From the NCBI RefSeq assembly GCF_000189275.1, contig NZ_AEVT01000018.1:291554-355553 (forward strand): DNA of 64,000 bases. The letters run 5' to 3'. This DNA comes from Vibrio sinaloensis DSM 21326 (GTDB lineage Bacteria > Pseudomonadota > Gammaproteobacteria > Enterobacterales > Vibrionaceae). Below the pieces are notes generated by a model. It was not told where the DNA came from and made no database searches. It was given only the letters and a program-made list of their open reading frames with translations. Shown piece by piece: positions 44,937-53,966 of the stretch (its first letter is position 1; the number at the start of each line of letters is the position of its first letter). The translations under genes and the position numbers were made by a program.

Positions 44937-45485
44937 TTAAGCCTCAGTCAGATTACGGCTTTGGGCGTTGCGTTTAGCAACTGATTTAAGAATGAAGTAG
45001 CCCACTACAGCAATGAGTACGGTGTTACCCGCTGCGATAATAGACAGCTGTGTGAAAACTTTAGTGAACGGTTCAGCGTAAAGAATGGTATCTAAGAAAG
45101 CAGAGCAGCCATAACCGATTATGTTGCCAACCAAGGCAAGCAGCACAAATAAGAAAAAGTCTTTGTGGTTGAAGTCGCCTTTGTCTAATCGGCGTTTCGT
45201 TAACGTTGGGAAGAAGCCGATCACCAAACCAACAATGCCTGAGCCTAGAACCCAAGTTAGCCACACCCCCCATCCAGCAAACAAGTCAGTCACCCAGTGG
45301 CCAATAAAGCCAACCAAGAAACCAACCAAAGGTCCGAAAAGAACGGAAAATAGGGCCAGGACCGCCATAGCCGGTTTTAGTGTGGTATTGGCAAAGACAG
45401 GAATGCCAAACATAGGTAGACCACCAATGCCGTAGAGTGCTGCGCCGATGGCAATAACAACAACGGTTTTAGCTGAAAGATTCAT
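44937..45485 (-). CDS. ECF transporter substrate-binding (S) component, UPF0397 family
   Basis: 182 residues, five to six membrane helices. The N-terminus [20 protein letters not shown] is highly characteristic of UPF0397/DUF1393 proteins. It gives substrate specificity to the operon's EcfAT module. Pfam calls the family a riboflavin-type S component, but related MtsT proteins have been predicted to handle a methionine-related compound. The substrate here is therefore unsettled. A sigma70-like promoter and an inverted repeat lie upstream. Confidence 0.85.
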   Translation of the reverse strand: MNLSAKTVVVIAIGAALYGIGGLPMFGIPVFANTTLKPAMAVLALFSVLFGPLVGFLVGFIGHWVTDLFAGWGVWLTWVLGSGIVGLVIGFFPTLTKRRLDKGDFNHKDFFLFVLLALVGNIIGYGCSAFLDTILYAEPFTKVFTQLSIIAAGNTVLIAVVGYFILKSVAKRNAQSRNLTEA

Positions 45486-45628
45486 AGATAACCCTTTGTA
45501 TAACGTCCATTCAAACTTGAGGTAACGGCAAAATCCGTGACGATTAAATGGTAATAAACTCTTTAAAGAACATAACCATAGGTGATTATTTTGATTGAAT
45601 TTTGTACACCCATAAAAACAAGGCGCAG

Positions 45629-45657
45629 ATTATACCTGTTGAGGGTGCGGTTGGAAA
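45629..45657 (-). promoter_or_regulatory. Promoter of the ECF operon
   Basis: Minus strand: -35 TTTCCA (45657-45652), 17-base spacer, -10 TATAAT (45634-45629). Leaves a leader of about 140 bases before the S-component start; no known riboswitch is recognised in it. Confidence 0.6.
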
Positions 45658-45660
45658 GCT

Positions 45661-45689
45661 AACTGTCTAGATGTCTAGTCGACATCTAG
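45661..45689. promoter_or_regulatory. Inverted repeat / possible met boxes at the ECF promoter
   Basis: Perfect 9-bp dyad CTAGATGTC-N5-GACATCTAG (45667-45689), ending 10 bases upstream of the -35. The same stretch can be read as tandem 8-mers AACTGTCT, AGATGTCT, AGTCGACA, which match the MetJ box AGACGTCT at 5, 7 and 5 of 8 positions. The odd centre of the dyad does not fit the MetJ register, so another regulator is also possible. Confidence 0.4.
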
Positions 45690-45710
45690 ATCGTTCGGAG
45701 CGCGTTAAAT

Positions 45711-45738
45711 AAAAAAGCGGGCTGTCCGTCAGCCCGCT
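45711..45738 (-). terminator. Terminator of the yiaWV-like operon
   Basis: 8-bp stem GCGGGCTG / CAGCCCGC with a 5-base loop (45717-45737); six T follow on the minus strand. It isolates the operon from the ECF promoter region. Confidence 0.85.
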
Positions 45739-45744
45739 CTAGCG

Positions 45745-46875
45745 TTAATGGTCGAGATAGAGGTAGTTTTGCCAACTCTTCATGCGTATGAGTACTTTGC
45801 GCATAATCGACACGTGAGTAAATTTATCCGAATAAACAGCAACTTCGACCGCTGTCCCCATAGGCAAGTGGTAATCGGTTAAATCGTCTGTGATTTTGAG
45901 AGTGACGAACACGCGACCGCTGGTTCGAAGCGCCTCTGTACCCAGTAAGTTGCCTCTGGCTTGGAACTGGCTTTCACCAATGGCTGGTAATACATCGATG
46001 ACCTCACCTTTAAACACTTTGCCGGGCAGTGCTCTAAACAGAAACTCTGCTTCATAACCCGGCTTTAAGCGTTGTAAGGAGTTTTGTCTAAACGCTGCGG
46101 TGTAAATTTTCTCCTCTGTATGAACAAAGGTCATTACAGGTGCAAGCGGAAGAGGAACTGCCATGACGCCTGGACGAAGGGCAAGTTGTGTGGCGAAGCC
46201 ATCGGTCGGTGCACGGACGACTGTTTGATCTAAATCGAACTCAGCTTTGCGCAGTTCAGCTAGAAGACGAGCCACAGTGGTGTTTTCACCACCGATTTCA
46301 GAATCGAGTGCTAGTTCTGCTTGCTCAACGCCTGACACGGCACGTTCTACCGCGGCTTGAGCGGCTTTGTATGCTTGACGACGGGTATCAAGTTGTTGCT
46401 CTGTAAAGGCGCCTTTGTCGTAGCCTCTTTGATATCGAGCGAACTCTCGCTGAGCTTTATCTCGTTCCGCGATAGCTTGATTTTCTGCTGCTTTCGCTCC
46501 TTGTAGTTGCGACTCAAGGCCAAGCGCACCTTGGCTTGCTTCCTTGATTTGTGCTTCAAGTTTGGCGATTTCGGCCTCATATGGAATTGGGTCGATCTTG
46601 AAGAGGATGTCGCCTTTTTGTAGAGCTTTGTTTGGCTCCACGGGCACTTCGATCACTTTACCGCGAACCCCTGAAACAATCGGTGTCGATGAGAACACTT
46701 GGTTGCCGACTTGAGTGAACGGGTGGTTGTAGTTCATCAATAGAATCAATGTACCAATGAGAACGACGCCTCCGAGCACTGCCGTTGGTACAGTCCACTT
46801 GTTAAGTGGGATATTAAAAACTTTGAAAATAGTGATACACAGTGCGGCGTAGGTCAGAATGAGAAGTAAATCCAT
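45745..46875 (-). CDS. HlyD-family membrane fusion protein (YiaV-like)
   Basis: 376 residues. One N-terminal membrane region (about 1-50), biotinyl-lipoyl halves (VRGKVIEVPVEPNKALQKGD and VRAPTDGFATQLALRPG) flanking a coiled coil (about 90-205), then a beta-barrel. Start and stop share TAATG with the upstream DUF3302 gene. The pair matches E. coli YiaW/YiaV. A matching exporter or outer-membrane channel is not adjacent, so the transported substrate is unknown. Confidence 0.85.
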   Translation of the reverse strand: MDLLLILTYAALCITIFKVFNIPLNKWTVPTAVLGGVVLIGTLILLMNYNHPFTQVGNQVFSSTPIVSGVRGKVIEVPVEPNKALQKGDILFKIDPIPYEAEIAKLEAQIKEASQGALGLESQLQGAKAAENQAIAERDKAQREFARYQRGYDKGAFTEQQLDTRRQAYKAAQAAVERAVSGVEQAELALDSEIGGENTTVARLLAELRKAEFDLDQTVVRAPTDGFATQLALRPGVMAVPLPLAPVMTFVHTEEKIYTAAFRQNSLQRLKPGYEAEFLFRALPGKVFKGEVIDVLPAIGESQFQARGNLLGTEALRTSGRVFVTLKITDDLTDYHLPMGTAVEVAVYSDKFTHVSIMRKVLIRMKSWQNYLYLDH

Positions 46876-47261
46876 TATTGCTCCTCCTCGTGACGATCGA
46901 CATGGACGGAAGGTGTAGAGCTAGCCTTCGACTGCTTAAGGTGGTCGATCTCTTTTTGCAGTTCTGCCACTTGATCGATCAAAGCATCAACTCTGTGGTG
47001 AATATCGTGCTGTTCTGCCTCGAGCTTTTGGAAGCCCCAGCCTCGTTCTTTGCGCCATAATGTGGCCCAAATCCATAGAAATGGCCAAATAGCGTGGAGT
47101 GTGAATAGGCTAACCCAGCCCGCGTAATGAATGGCGTCCTGATGAGGATGTTCGCGTTCTTTGGCTATTTCATAAGGGATATCATGAATCACAATAATCC
47201 CATAGAAGATAACTAGCGCGACAAAGATCAGAAGACCGAGCGCGAAGTAATCTAAAAACAT
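46875..47261 (-). CDS. DUF3302 membrane protein (YiaW-like)
   Basis: 128 residues. Two membrane helices (LDYFALGLLIFVALVIFYGII and WVSLFTLHAIWPFLWIWATLW) separated by a cytoplasmic loop HDIPYEIAKEREHPHQDAIH typical of DUF3302, and a C-terminal coiled coil (about 80-115). It overlaps the HlyD-like gene by one base, implying a joint complex. Function unknown. Confidence 0.85.
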   Translation of the reverse strand: MFLDYFALGLLIFVALVIFYGIIVIHDIPYEIAKEREHPHQDAIHYAGWVSLFTLHAIWPFLWIWATLWRKERGWGFQKLEAEQHDIHHRVDALIDQVAELQKEIDHLKQSKASSTPSVHVDRHEEEQ

Positions 47262-47400
47262 AATGACTTCCTTGTTTTTGGGGCTCGAAGTTTATATCGT
47301 ACGGTGCTTTAAAAATAAAGTATAGAAGTAAAAACAACAAATTAGAGATATATCTGTTACATTAGTTAGTTGATAGTTTTAACATTTATATGAGGTGGTG

Positions 47401-48291
47401 ATGGCTTATCAAGGAGAGCTCGCTGCAATTATGGCAGCCATGGTTTGGGCGGCGGCGACATGGATATACAGCCAATTCAGCCATCAATTTTCTGCACTGC
47501 AGCTTAATATCATCAAAGGGGTGATCGCGTCAGCGATGATGGTCTTGGTTTTACCATTTGACGGTTTGCCCACCGCGCAGATAGAAACTCAACACGTCCT
47601 GATTTTGGCAGTCTCAGGCGTGATTGGTATTGCTGTTGGCGATAGTGCGTATTTTGCTTCATTGAAGCGCATCGGGGCTAACAAAACCTTGTTACTCGAA
47701 TCGTTGGCACCACCATTGTCAGGTGTCCTTGCTTTATTGGCACTGGGTTCTGTTCTTAGCCTGCAAAGTTGGTTAGGAGTGGTGGTAACCACCGTGGCCG
47801 TTACTCTGGTTATCTTTCAACCGGATTCTTCTCAGCAAAAGATTGACTCGAAAGGCGTGGCGTTTGGTCTATTGGCCAGTGTCTGCCAAGCGTCAGGGGT
47901 TGTCATCTCTCATTATGCTTTGGTAGCGGGCGATTTACCCCCTTTGCTCGGCGCTTTAATCCGCTTGTCTGTAGGTGTGCTGGCAGTGATGGGGGTGATT
48001 CGCTTGGTAGAAAAACAGCCGTTTACTCACATGCGGCAGCATCTTAGATCGCTAAGCTCGCGAGCGTTTGTCTGGTTACTCGGTGCAATTTTCGTTGGTA
48101 CATTTTTGGCTCTTTGGCTGCAGCAAGTGGCACTTAAGTATGCCAATCCGGCCGTCGCTCAGACCTTAATCGCTACCAGTCCTTTATTTATGTTGCTGAT
48201 CTATTTGGTGAAAGGGGACAGAGTCACCGCCAAAAGTGTCGTGGGTACTCTGGCGGCTGTTGGTGGTATTTCACTGTTCTTTATTCAGTGA
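47401..48291 (+). CDS. EamA/DMT-family transporter
   Basis: 296 residues, ten predicted membrane helices in two EamA repeats (about 1-135 and 150-296). Drug/metabolite transporter superfamily, inner membrane; the substrate cannot be told from sequence. The GTG-GTG codons before the ATG at 47401 are part of the ribosome-site region GAGG (47392-47395), so the ATG is the likely start. The stop lies 4 bases before the convergent GGDEF gene stop, with no room for a terminator. Confidence 0.85.
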   Translation: MAYQGELAAIMAAMVWAAATWIYSQFSHQFSALQLNIIKGVIASAMMVLVLPFDGLPTAQIETQHVLILAVSGVIGIAVGDSAYFASLKRIGANKTLLLESLAPPLSGVLALLALGSVLSLQSWLGVVVTTVAVTLVIFQPDSSQQKIDSKGVAFGLLASVCQASGVVISHYALVAGDLPPLLGALIRLSVGVLAVMGVIRLVEKQPFTHMRQHLRSLSSRAFVWLLGAIFVGTFLALWLQQVALKYANPAVAQTLIATSPLFMLLIYLVKGDRVTAKSVVGTLAAVGGISLFFIQ

Positions 48292-48295
48292 TCGA

Positions 48296-49876
48296 TTATT
48301 CGGTGCAGACTTGGTTACGCCCGTTGGCTTTCGCACGGTAGAGAGCTTTGTCTGCTCGATAAAAGGTTCGTTGGGTATTTTCACCTTCGCGATGCAAGGT
48401 AATACCCACGCTTACAGTCAGTCCGCGCTCACCAAGAATGTCATGCCAACCGAAATTAAAGATCCGCTCGCGGTAGGTCTCGGCATGCATTTTCGCTTGT
48501 TCTATTGTTGAGCGCTCTAGAATGACCAGAAATTCTTCACCGCCAAAACGAACACAAGATGCGCCTCGGAATTTGAAGTATGTCGATAGCTCGGCGGATA
48601 CATTGACGATGGCTTTGTCCCCAACTAAGTGACTCAACTCATCATTGATCGACTTGAAGTGGTCGATGTCGATAACCATCAGTGCAAAGGGCACGTCGTG
48701 CAGCAGTAAGTCTTTTAGTTTCACATCTAACCAGCGGCGGTTATGCAGCTTGGTGAGAGGATCGGTAAACACATCTTGTTGCAGCTGAGCCACGGTGTGC
48801 TTCTGACTTTCGGTGGTTTCCTTTAACTCGCGGTTTTCTAACTCAGAAAGGATCAGCTTGAGCTGCAGCTCAAAGCGAGACAAACGCCTTAACTGACTGG
48901 CACCTAATTCACCAATGGGAATGCGCTTCATTAAATCGCTTTCGATACGAAATGCGCGTTTTTGGTAATCAAGGGCGTGAGCAAAGTGCCCCTGCTGTTC
49001 GCAAATGGCCGCGAGTGAGTTACACAGTTGTAAGTTGAGAAATGGTGATGCGTACTTTTTGATTCGGCGATGCGCTGTCTCTAACATCCAGTTAGCCCAA
49101 TGTGCTTTTCCACATTCATTTAAACAGTAAGCGACTTCCAAGCGGATCATATTTGACAGCCACACAGAGTGGATATTACCCGACGAATACTGGACATTTC
49201 CCAAACTTTCCATGGCCAAGTCAGTCCGTTTTTCTTGGCGGTAAAGCTTGGCTTGGTAAAGCAGAATCTGTCCAGCAAGAACCTTGTCACTGACTAATAT
49301 ACTGAGCTCTTCGCACTCTTTGATTAGGTCTTTCGCGGCTGTAAAACGGTTTAACTCAATGTAGCAGGCTAACATGTAAAGTTTGTAGCGCAGCCGTAAC
49401 GAGCGGCTACTGATCGCATGGTCGATACTGTCGATTTTTTGGTAGTAGCGCAGTGCTCGATTGTGATCACCATAAGCATCACAAAGGTTACCCATGCCCA
49501 GTACGGCTAATACGTACTCATCGATAAAGCTGTTATCTACCGCAATGGTTGAAGAGGTGATGTACTCATTAAGTGCGCCGCTGTAATCACCACTCTCGAC
49601 TAAGCGATCTGCAAGGCTGTTTTTGACTTCGAGAATCAGCTCAGCATCTTCAGGCAGTGACAGTAAACTTAATGCTTCGCGAAGCTCCTCGATGCTGGTC
49701 ATCGGTTGCTTCAATTCACTGCGATACTCCGCACTGATAATTAAACACTGCGCCTTTTCTTGCGAGGTGGAGGCAACATGTTGTCTTACATGGCTCCAAA
49801 AAATCAGCGCTTCTTCTCCGCTAACTGAGGAAGCGTCTAACCCGGAGTCAGAAATCTTATTCAGTAACGCTTCCAT
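48296..49876 (-). CDS. TPR-containing diguanylate cyclase
   Basis: 526 residues. The N-terminal 330 residues are helical with TPR-like repeats (for example YSGALNEYITSSTIAVDNSF, YGDHNRALRYYQKIDSID), followed by a GGDEF domain (about 365-525) with intact active site RFGGEEFLVIL, DIDHFKSINDELSHLVGDKA and LHNRRWLD. There is no signal peptide or membrane helix. It should synthesise c-di-GMP in the cytoplasm under control of the TPR part. It overlaps the gene upstream by 20 bases, which encodes a related protein with a degenerate C-terminal domain. Confidence 0.88.
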   Translation of the reverse strand: MEALLNKISDSGLDASSVSGEEALIFWSHVRQHVASTSQEKAQCLIISAEYRSELKQPMTSIEELREALSLLSLPEDAELILEVKNSLADRLVESGDYSGALNEYITSSTIAVDNSFIDEYVLAVLGMGNLCDAYGDHNRALRYYQKIDSIDHAISSRSLRLRYKLYMLACYIELNRFTAAKDLIKECEELSILVSDKVLAGQILLYQAKLYRQEKRTDLAMESLGNVQYSSGNIHSVWLSNMIRLEVAYCLNECGKAHWANWMLETAHRRIKKYASPFLNLQLCNSLAAICEQQGHFAHALDYQKRAFRIESDLMKRIPIGELGASQLRRLSRFELQLKLILSELENRELKETTESQKHTVAQLQQDVFTDPLTKLHNRRWLDVKLKDLLLHDVPFALMVIDIDHFKSINDELSHLVGDKAIVNVSAELSTYFKFRGASCVRFGGEEFLVILERSTIEQAKMHAETYRERIFNFGWHDILGERGLTVSVGITLHREGENTQRTFYRADKALYRAKANGRNQVCTE

Positions 49877-51344
49877 CTTGCTCTTCCTGTCGCTGATTTT
49901 CTTCTAATTGATCTAAGGTGAATGGGAATGAAAGTATATCTTGGTAAACCACTTTCGGTAGTGGTTTATCGAGTCCTTTTCTGTGCCAAGGGTAGATTTC
50001 GATCATCTTGGCGAGTACGTGGAACACGTTCAGTGCTTCGTCGCCTTTGTCGGCCAATAGCAATCCTAAGCGTTCACTGTTTAACCGTGATAGCAGATCT
50101 TGCTTATTACACAGTGAATGAGCGATTTCGGCACAGACATCTAAATAACCAGGGTCAGAGTGCTGAATCATGATGACAGCATGATTGGAGCGCTTAAGCT
50201 CGGTTTTAAAGAGCACCAACTGCTCCCACCAATAGATCTCAGAGACCATTTGGCTGAGGTGTTTTTCTGGATCAAATTCGTGCTGACCACGTATACGGTT
50301 AATCAGCTTTCGTGCTCTTTGCTCTAACTGACGTTTTGATGCGCGAGCTTTGTCGTTGCTCACTCTTGCCGTTTGTTCCCTAAGCATATCGGTAGAGTGC
50401 TTACGGTACTTTTTAAAGGCTTGTAGCGCGACTTTAAATTCGCCACATTCTTCTGCCACGCGAGACTGTTGGAAACAAATTTGTGAAAGCAGCTCACCAT
50501 TATCGAACGAGGTCGCGGATTGCTCTGCGTTGGATAGCAGCTCTGAGGCTTTTTGAGGATTTTTTCTCAGTAACTCTAGACGAGCTCGGCTGATAAAAGA
50601 GTGTGCTTTCATCCAGACAAGATCGTGTTCCACTGCTAAAGAATGGGCTTTGCTTGTGGCTTCTTCTGCGTCTTCAATCCGTTCTAAGCCAAGTAAGGCT
50701 AAACCGCGAAAATCCCAGATCTCAGCTTGCCAAGTATTGTCATGATGGTCTTTTAACGCTTCGGCGGCACCATCGAGAACCGACAACATTTCGACATAGT
50801 TGTTAAGGAGGTAGTGATCCCACGCAAGCAGTATTCGCGCCTTACCTTCTAACCAACTGACACGGGCATTGTTTGCGACGGTCACGGCTAGCTCATGGGT
50901 CGATTTTGCAAGTTGGTATTCGTGGGTAATTCGCCAGACATTGCCTAAGCCAATCAAGGCTTCAAGTTGTACTTCAACTTCGTCCACTAAAGCAGATTGT
51001 TCGAGCGCATTAATCCAATATTGCTGAGCGGAGTAGTATTTTGCTTGTCCCCAGTAGTGGAGGGCATGGATATGTAGGATTTCAGGTAATAAGTCATCCG
51101 TATCGAGGGCGCTGAGTTTTGCCTGCGCTTCCTTGATGTACTTGAGCCCTTTGCGATAGTCCATGGTACTCCATGCACAACGGGACATGATGATCAGGCA
51201 CTGGATTTCGCCCTCAGGATAGAGGATTTGAGAAGAACGCGCGGCACATTGCTCGGCGATAGCTCGAACTTTATCCGGCTCTTTCTCTATTCGAGCCTTT
51301 AGTTGATCTATCTCGATCTCTAACAGTCGTTGGCTTTTATCCAA
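49857..51344 (-). CDS. TPR protein with degenerate GGDEF-like C-terminus
   Basis: 495 residues from a TTG start; AAGGGA is correctly placed upstream, and the first internal ATG would remove about 48 residues. TPR-like repeats cover about residues 20-330. The region about 355-480 resembles a GGDEF domain (HAVIMIQHSDPG, LSRLNSERLGLLLADKGD), but the catalytic motif reads LNSERL, so it cannot make c-di-GMP. Its stop codon lies inside the cyclase gene, suggesting coupled synthesis and perhaps a heteromer regulating that cyclase. Function is inference. Confidence 0.75.
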   Translation of the reverse strand: MDKSQRLLEIEIDQLKARIEKEPDKVRAIAEQCAARSSQILYPEGEIQCLIIMSRCAWSTMDYRKGLKYIKEAQAKLSALDTDDLLPEILHIHALHYWGQAKYYSAQQYWINALEQSALVDEVEVQLEALIGLGNVWRITHEYQLAKSTHELAVTVANNARVSWLEGKARILLAWDHYLLNNYVEMLSVLDGAAEALKDHHDNTWQAEIWDFRGLALLGLERIEDAEEATSKAHSLAVEHDLVWMKAHSFISRARLELLRKNPQKASELLSNAEQSATSFDNGELLSQICFQQSRVAEECGEFKVALQAFKKYRKHSTDMLREQTARVSNDKARASKRQLEQRARKLINRIRGQHEFDPEKHLSQMVSEIYWWEQLVLFKTELKRSNHAVIMIQHSDPGYLDVCAEIAHSLCNKQDLLSRLNSERLGLLLADKGDEALNVFHVLAKMIEIYPWHRKGLDKPLPKVVYQDILSFPFTLDQLEENQRQEEQDGSVTE

Positions 51345-51471
51345 TGAATCAATCCCTTACCACGGCGTAACTTATAACTACCCAGTTATTATAAGAATAG
51401 CAGTTTAACTTACTCTACTAAAAGTACTAATGCTTGTGTGGTTTACGGGCGCTTGTCACATTTACTGATAA

Positions 51472-52941
51472 TTATGAAAGCAACTCACGTAGCGTCAATG
51501 GCGACTGAGTTAAGTCCAGTTTCTGTGCGGCCGTATTTCCACACTTATCTTGGTAGCATAAATTGTGCCATGCTCGGAAGATATCCAGCATTGGCAACAA
51601 GCCACCCGGACGCAGTTTACGGCGAGGTTCATTGATAAAGCTTTCAAATAGAGTTTGAAAACGCTGCTGATAAAACGCGGTGTTACGAATAGAAGCCTTA
51701 GCCAGCCAGTATTCTGGTTGATTGCGTTCACCCGCGAGATAACAAATCCCTTTAGATTGCTGCTCGACGGTACTGATTGCCCAGCGGTCACGCCACCAAC
51801 CCATAAGCACGATATCAATTTTGCTTACATCGTTATCTTGCTGCCAGTCTTTATCTTCTTCCACGTACATTAAGTCGATATTTTGGCGCAGAATGCGTGG
51901 CAAACAGACACTCAATGCGGCAGAACGCAAAACAGGGTCTTGCGGTAAATAGATAGAGACCTGACTCTCTTCCTGGCACATATCTAACACATGCAGGAAA
52001 TGCGCGTAAGAGGTATATGGAGGACGAATCAGAGCCCCTTTTGATGGGTAGTGGAAAACAGAGAGGTTCCCCATAGGGTCTTCTACATTGCCACGAGCCA
52101 AAATGGTTTGGTATTGCTGGTCAATTCGCTCTTTCAGTAATGGAGAAGGCGTGGGTACCGGCATATTGGCTTCAGATGAGTGATCGCGCGAAACAAACCG
52201 AGAAGGGGTCTGATACGGGTTATGATCTAAGCTGCCGTTTGGCTCTTCTTTGGCCGAGTAATTCACGTGCTGACAGAGGATGTAGCCGCTTTCAGCTTCA
52301 CCCGTTGCGATCCACAGTACGCCATTGTTGCTTTTTGGCTGCAATTGAACGTAGTGGGAAGCGAACTCGTAGCTTTGTGCGTGGTTGACCCAGCGAGCAT
52401 CGAACATTGCGAGCTTGCGTCGACATCGGCTGGCTATGTGATCGAGGTGATCGTAAAACGTTTTTGGATTGATCTCTAACTTACGGCAGATCTCGCGTAC
52501 CGAGTAGCCCATAAAGAGCAAACCAAGTAAGTTTTCTTGGAATTGAAGCTTTTTATTTGCCCCAGACCATTTATCGACAAAAGTAGATTGGCAGCACTTA
52601 CAGCGATAGCGCTGGCGATCGCCGCTGTATCCAAACGCGTGATAAAGGTGTTTGTGGGTATGAACGGACAATCCGAAGTTTTCACAGTCGTCGTTGCGAC
52701 AGGCGGGTAAGCCGTCACTGTGTAACTGCCTTAATCGATGGAGCTCATTAAGGACTTCTTGATTGTTAAGTAAGGGGGGGAAAGCACCGCACTCCCGACA
52801 AACCATCGCAGGTCGTTTAGGGTTCGCATGCTGCACAACGTAACGATGTGCATCACTCAATCCAAAGTTGTCACACGCCAATGTTTTACAAAAGTTGAGC
52901 TGTAAACCTTCTGCTTCCTGTGGCAGTTTGCCAGATGTCAC
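51472..52941 (-). CDS. Zinc-ribbon protein derived from a transposase
   Basis: 489 residues. Two similar N-terminal zinc-binding units: Cys18/23/48/51 and Cys81/86/114/117, both with a C-x4-C-(D/E)-NFGLS core. An HTH of transposase type follows (about 135-165, GYSVREICRKLEINPKTFYD). The middle, from about residue 205, resembles an RNase H-like transposase core (WIATGEAESGYILCQHVN), but I see no clear DDE triad. The C-terminal half is otherwise unknown. The GTG start has GGGGGAG upstream. No terminal inverted repeats or target duplications flank it, and a similar gene occupies this place in V. cholerae from memory. It is probably a domesticated, stable gene. Confidence 0.65.
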   Translation of the reverse strand: MTSGKLPQEAEGLQLNFCKTLACDNFGLSDAHRYVVQHANPKRPAMVCRECGAFPPLLNNQEVLNELHRLRQLHSDGLPACRNDDCENFGLSVHTHKHLYHAFGYSGDRQRYRCKCCQSTFVDKWSGANKKLQFQENLLGLLFMGYSVREICRKLEINPKTFYDHLDHIASRCRRKLAMFDARWVNHAQSYEFASHYVQLQPKSNNGVLWIATGEAESGYILCQHVNYSAKEEPNGSLDHNPYQTPSRFVSRDHSSEANMPVPTPSPLLKERIDQQYQTILARGNVEDPMGNLSVFHYPSKGALIRPPYTSYAHFLHVLDMCQEESQVSIYLPQDPVLRSAALSVCLPRILRQNIDLMYVEEDKDWQQDNDVSKIDIVLMGWWRDRWAISTVEQQSKGICYLAGERNQPEYWLAKASIRNTAFYQQRFQTLFESFINEPRRKLRPGGLLPMLDIFRAWHNLCYQDKCGNTAAQKLDLTQSPLTLRELLS

Positions 52942-53000
52942 TATCTCCCCCTCGGGATTATTCGGGCCGCCAAGCGAAAACTTAGCGGCGAATGGAACAA

Positions 53001-53711
53001 TTAGATATTGATTGCTGTTTCTAGAGCAACTTTCATCATGTCATTGAATGACTTTTGACGCTCTTCAGAGCTTAGTTTTTCACCACGGATGATGTGGTCA
53101 GAAACGGTTAGAATAGTCAGTGCTTTAGCACCAAGGTCAGCGGCAACGCCGTAGATACCAGCCGCTTCCATATCCACACCTAGGATGCCTAGTTTTTCCA
53201 TCTTCTCGAAGATGTCAGCTTCAGGAGTGTAGAAAAGGTCTGCAGAGAAAACGTTACCTACTTTTACAGGAACTTCTTGTGCACGAGCTTGGTTTACTGC
53301 TTCTTCTAGAAGACCGTAATCAGCGATTGCTGCGAAATCGTGGTTGTTGAAGCGGATACGGTTAACTTTAGAGTCTGTTGATGCACCCATACCGATAACA
53401 ACGTCCATTAGTTTTACGTCATCACGAACTGCACCACAGCTACCCACGCGAATAACATTCTTCACGCCGTATTCTGCAATTAGCTCATGTACGTAGATGC
53501 AGCATGATGGGATACCCATACCGTGGCCCATTACAGATACTTTCTTACCTTTGTAAGTGCCTGTAAAACCAAACATGTTACGAACGTCACAAACTTGTTT
53601 TACATCTTCCAGGAAAGTTTCTGCGATGTACTTAGCGCGAAGCGGGTCGCCTGGCATAAGGACAGTTTCAGCGAAATCACCTGGTTGAGCGTTAATATGT
53701 GGGGTTGCCAT
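53001..53711 (-). CDS. deoD: Purine nucleoside phosphorylase
   Basis: 236 residues. Phosphorolysis of purine (deoxy)nucleosides in the cytoplasm. Family motifs: start [20 protein letters not shown], phosphate-binding [32 protein letters not shown] and [18 protein letters not shown] with the catalytic Asp. The frame runs nine codons upstream, but ATG 53711 with GGAG is the normal start. A CRP-like site lies at the promoter. Vibrios have another deoD in the deo operon, so this is probably the second copy. Confidence 0.95.
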   Translation of the reverse strand: MATPHINAQPGDFAETVLMPGDPLRAKYIAETFLEDVKQVCDVRNMFGFTGTYKGKKVSVMGHGMGIPSCCIYVHELIAEYGVKNVIRVGSCGAVRDDVKLMDVVIGMGASTDSKVNRIRFNNHDFAAIADYGLLEEAVNQARAQEVPVKVGNVFSADLFYTPEADIFEKMEKLGILGVDMEAAGIYGVAADLGAKALTILTVSDHIIRGEKLSSEERQKSFNDMMKVALETAINI

Positions 53712-53788
53712 AGTTGTTACTCCAAGTTTTATAGTCAATCAGTTTCCTGATTACTAATTTTGTTGATTCTGTTTAATCTGTTGAGGCA

Positions 53789-53834
53789 ATACTAGCCCCA
53801 TAAGAGCTTAGTCCATGAGAAGTATGTCACAAAA
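53789..53834 (-). promoter_or_regulatory. deoD promoter with CRP-like site
   Basis: TGAGA-N6-TCACA (53816-53831) matches the CRP consensus at 9 of 10 positions. A minus-strand -10 TAGTAT (53794-53789) places the start near 53783, putting the site centre about 41 bases upstream. This is the class II CRP geometry expected for a nucleoside catabolic gene. Confidence 0.6.
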
Positions 53835-53892
53835 GTAGGGTAATGAAAGGTAAAGCGAACAATTGATAACTTTTTCTGTTGAAAGTGGTAAT

Positions 53893-53917
53893 GCAATCGA
53901 TTCGGAAAAACGATTGC
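53893..53917. repeat. Inverted repeat GCAATCG-N11-CGATTGC
   Basis: Perfect 7-bp arms in the divergent region between deoD and the photolyase operon. It could be an operator for a nucleoside regulator such as CytR (whose sites contain TTGCA-type halves); no T tract, so not a terminator. Confidence 0.4.
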
Positions 53918-53966
53918 TTATTTGTACTGAACCAATCTCGGTTTTTTTTCGTAGTCATTCTCAACC

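Noticed and set aside
45486..45628. Riboswitch (FMN, SAM or cobalamin) in the ECF leader
   Set aside because: The roughly 140-base leader shows none of the conserved segments I would recognise for these classes.
51472..52941. Live insertion sequence
   Set aside because: No terminal inverted repeats, no target-site duplication and no clear DDE triad could be seen.
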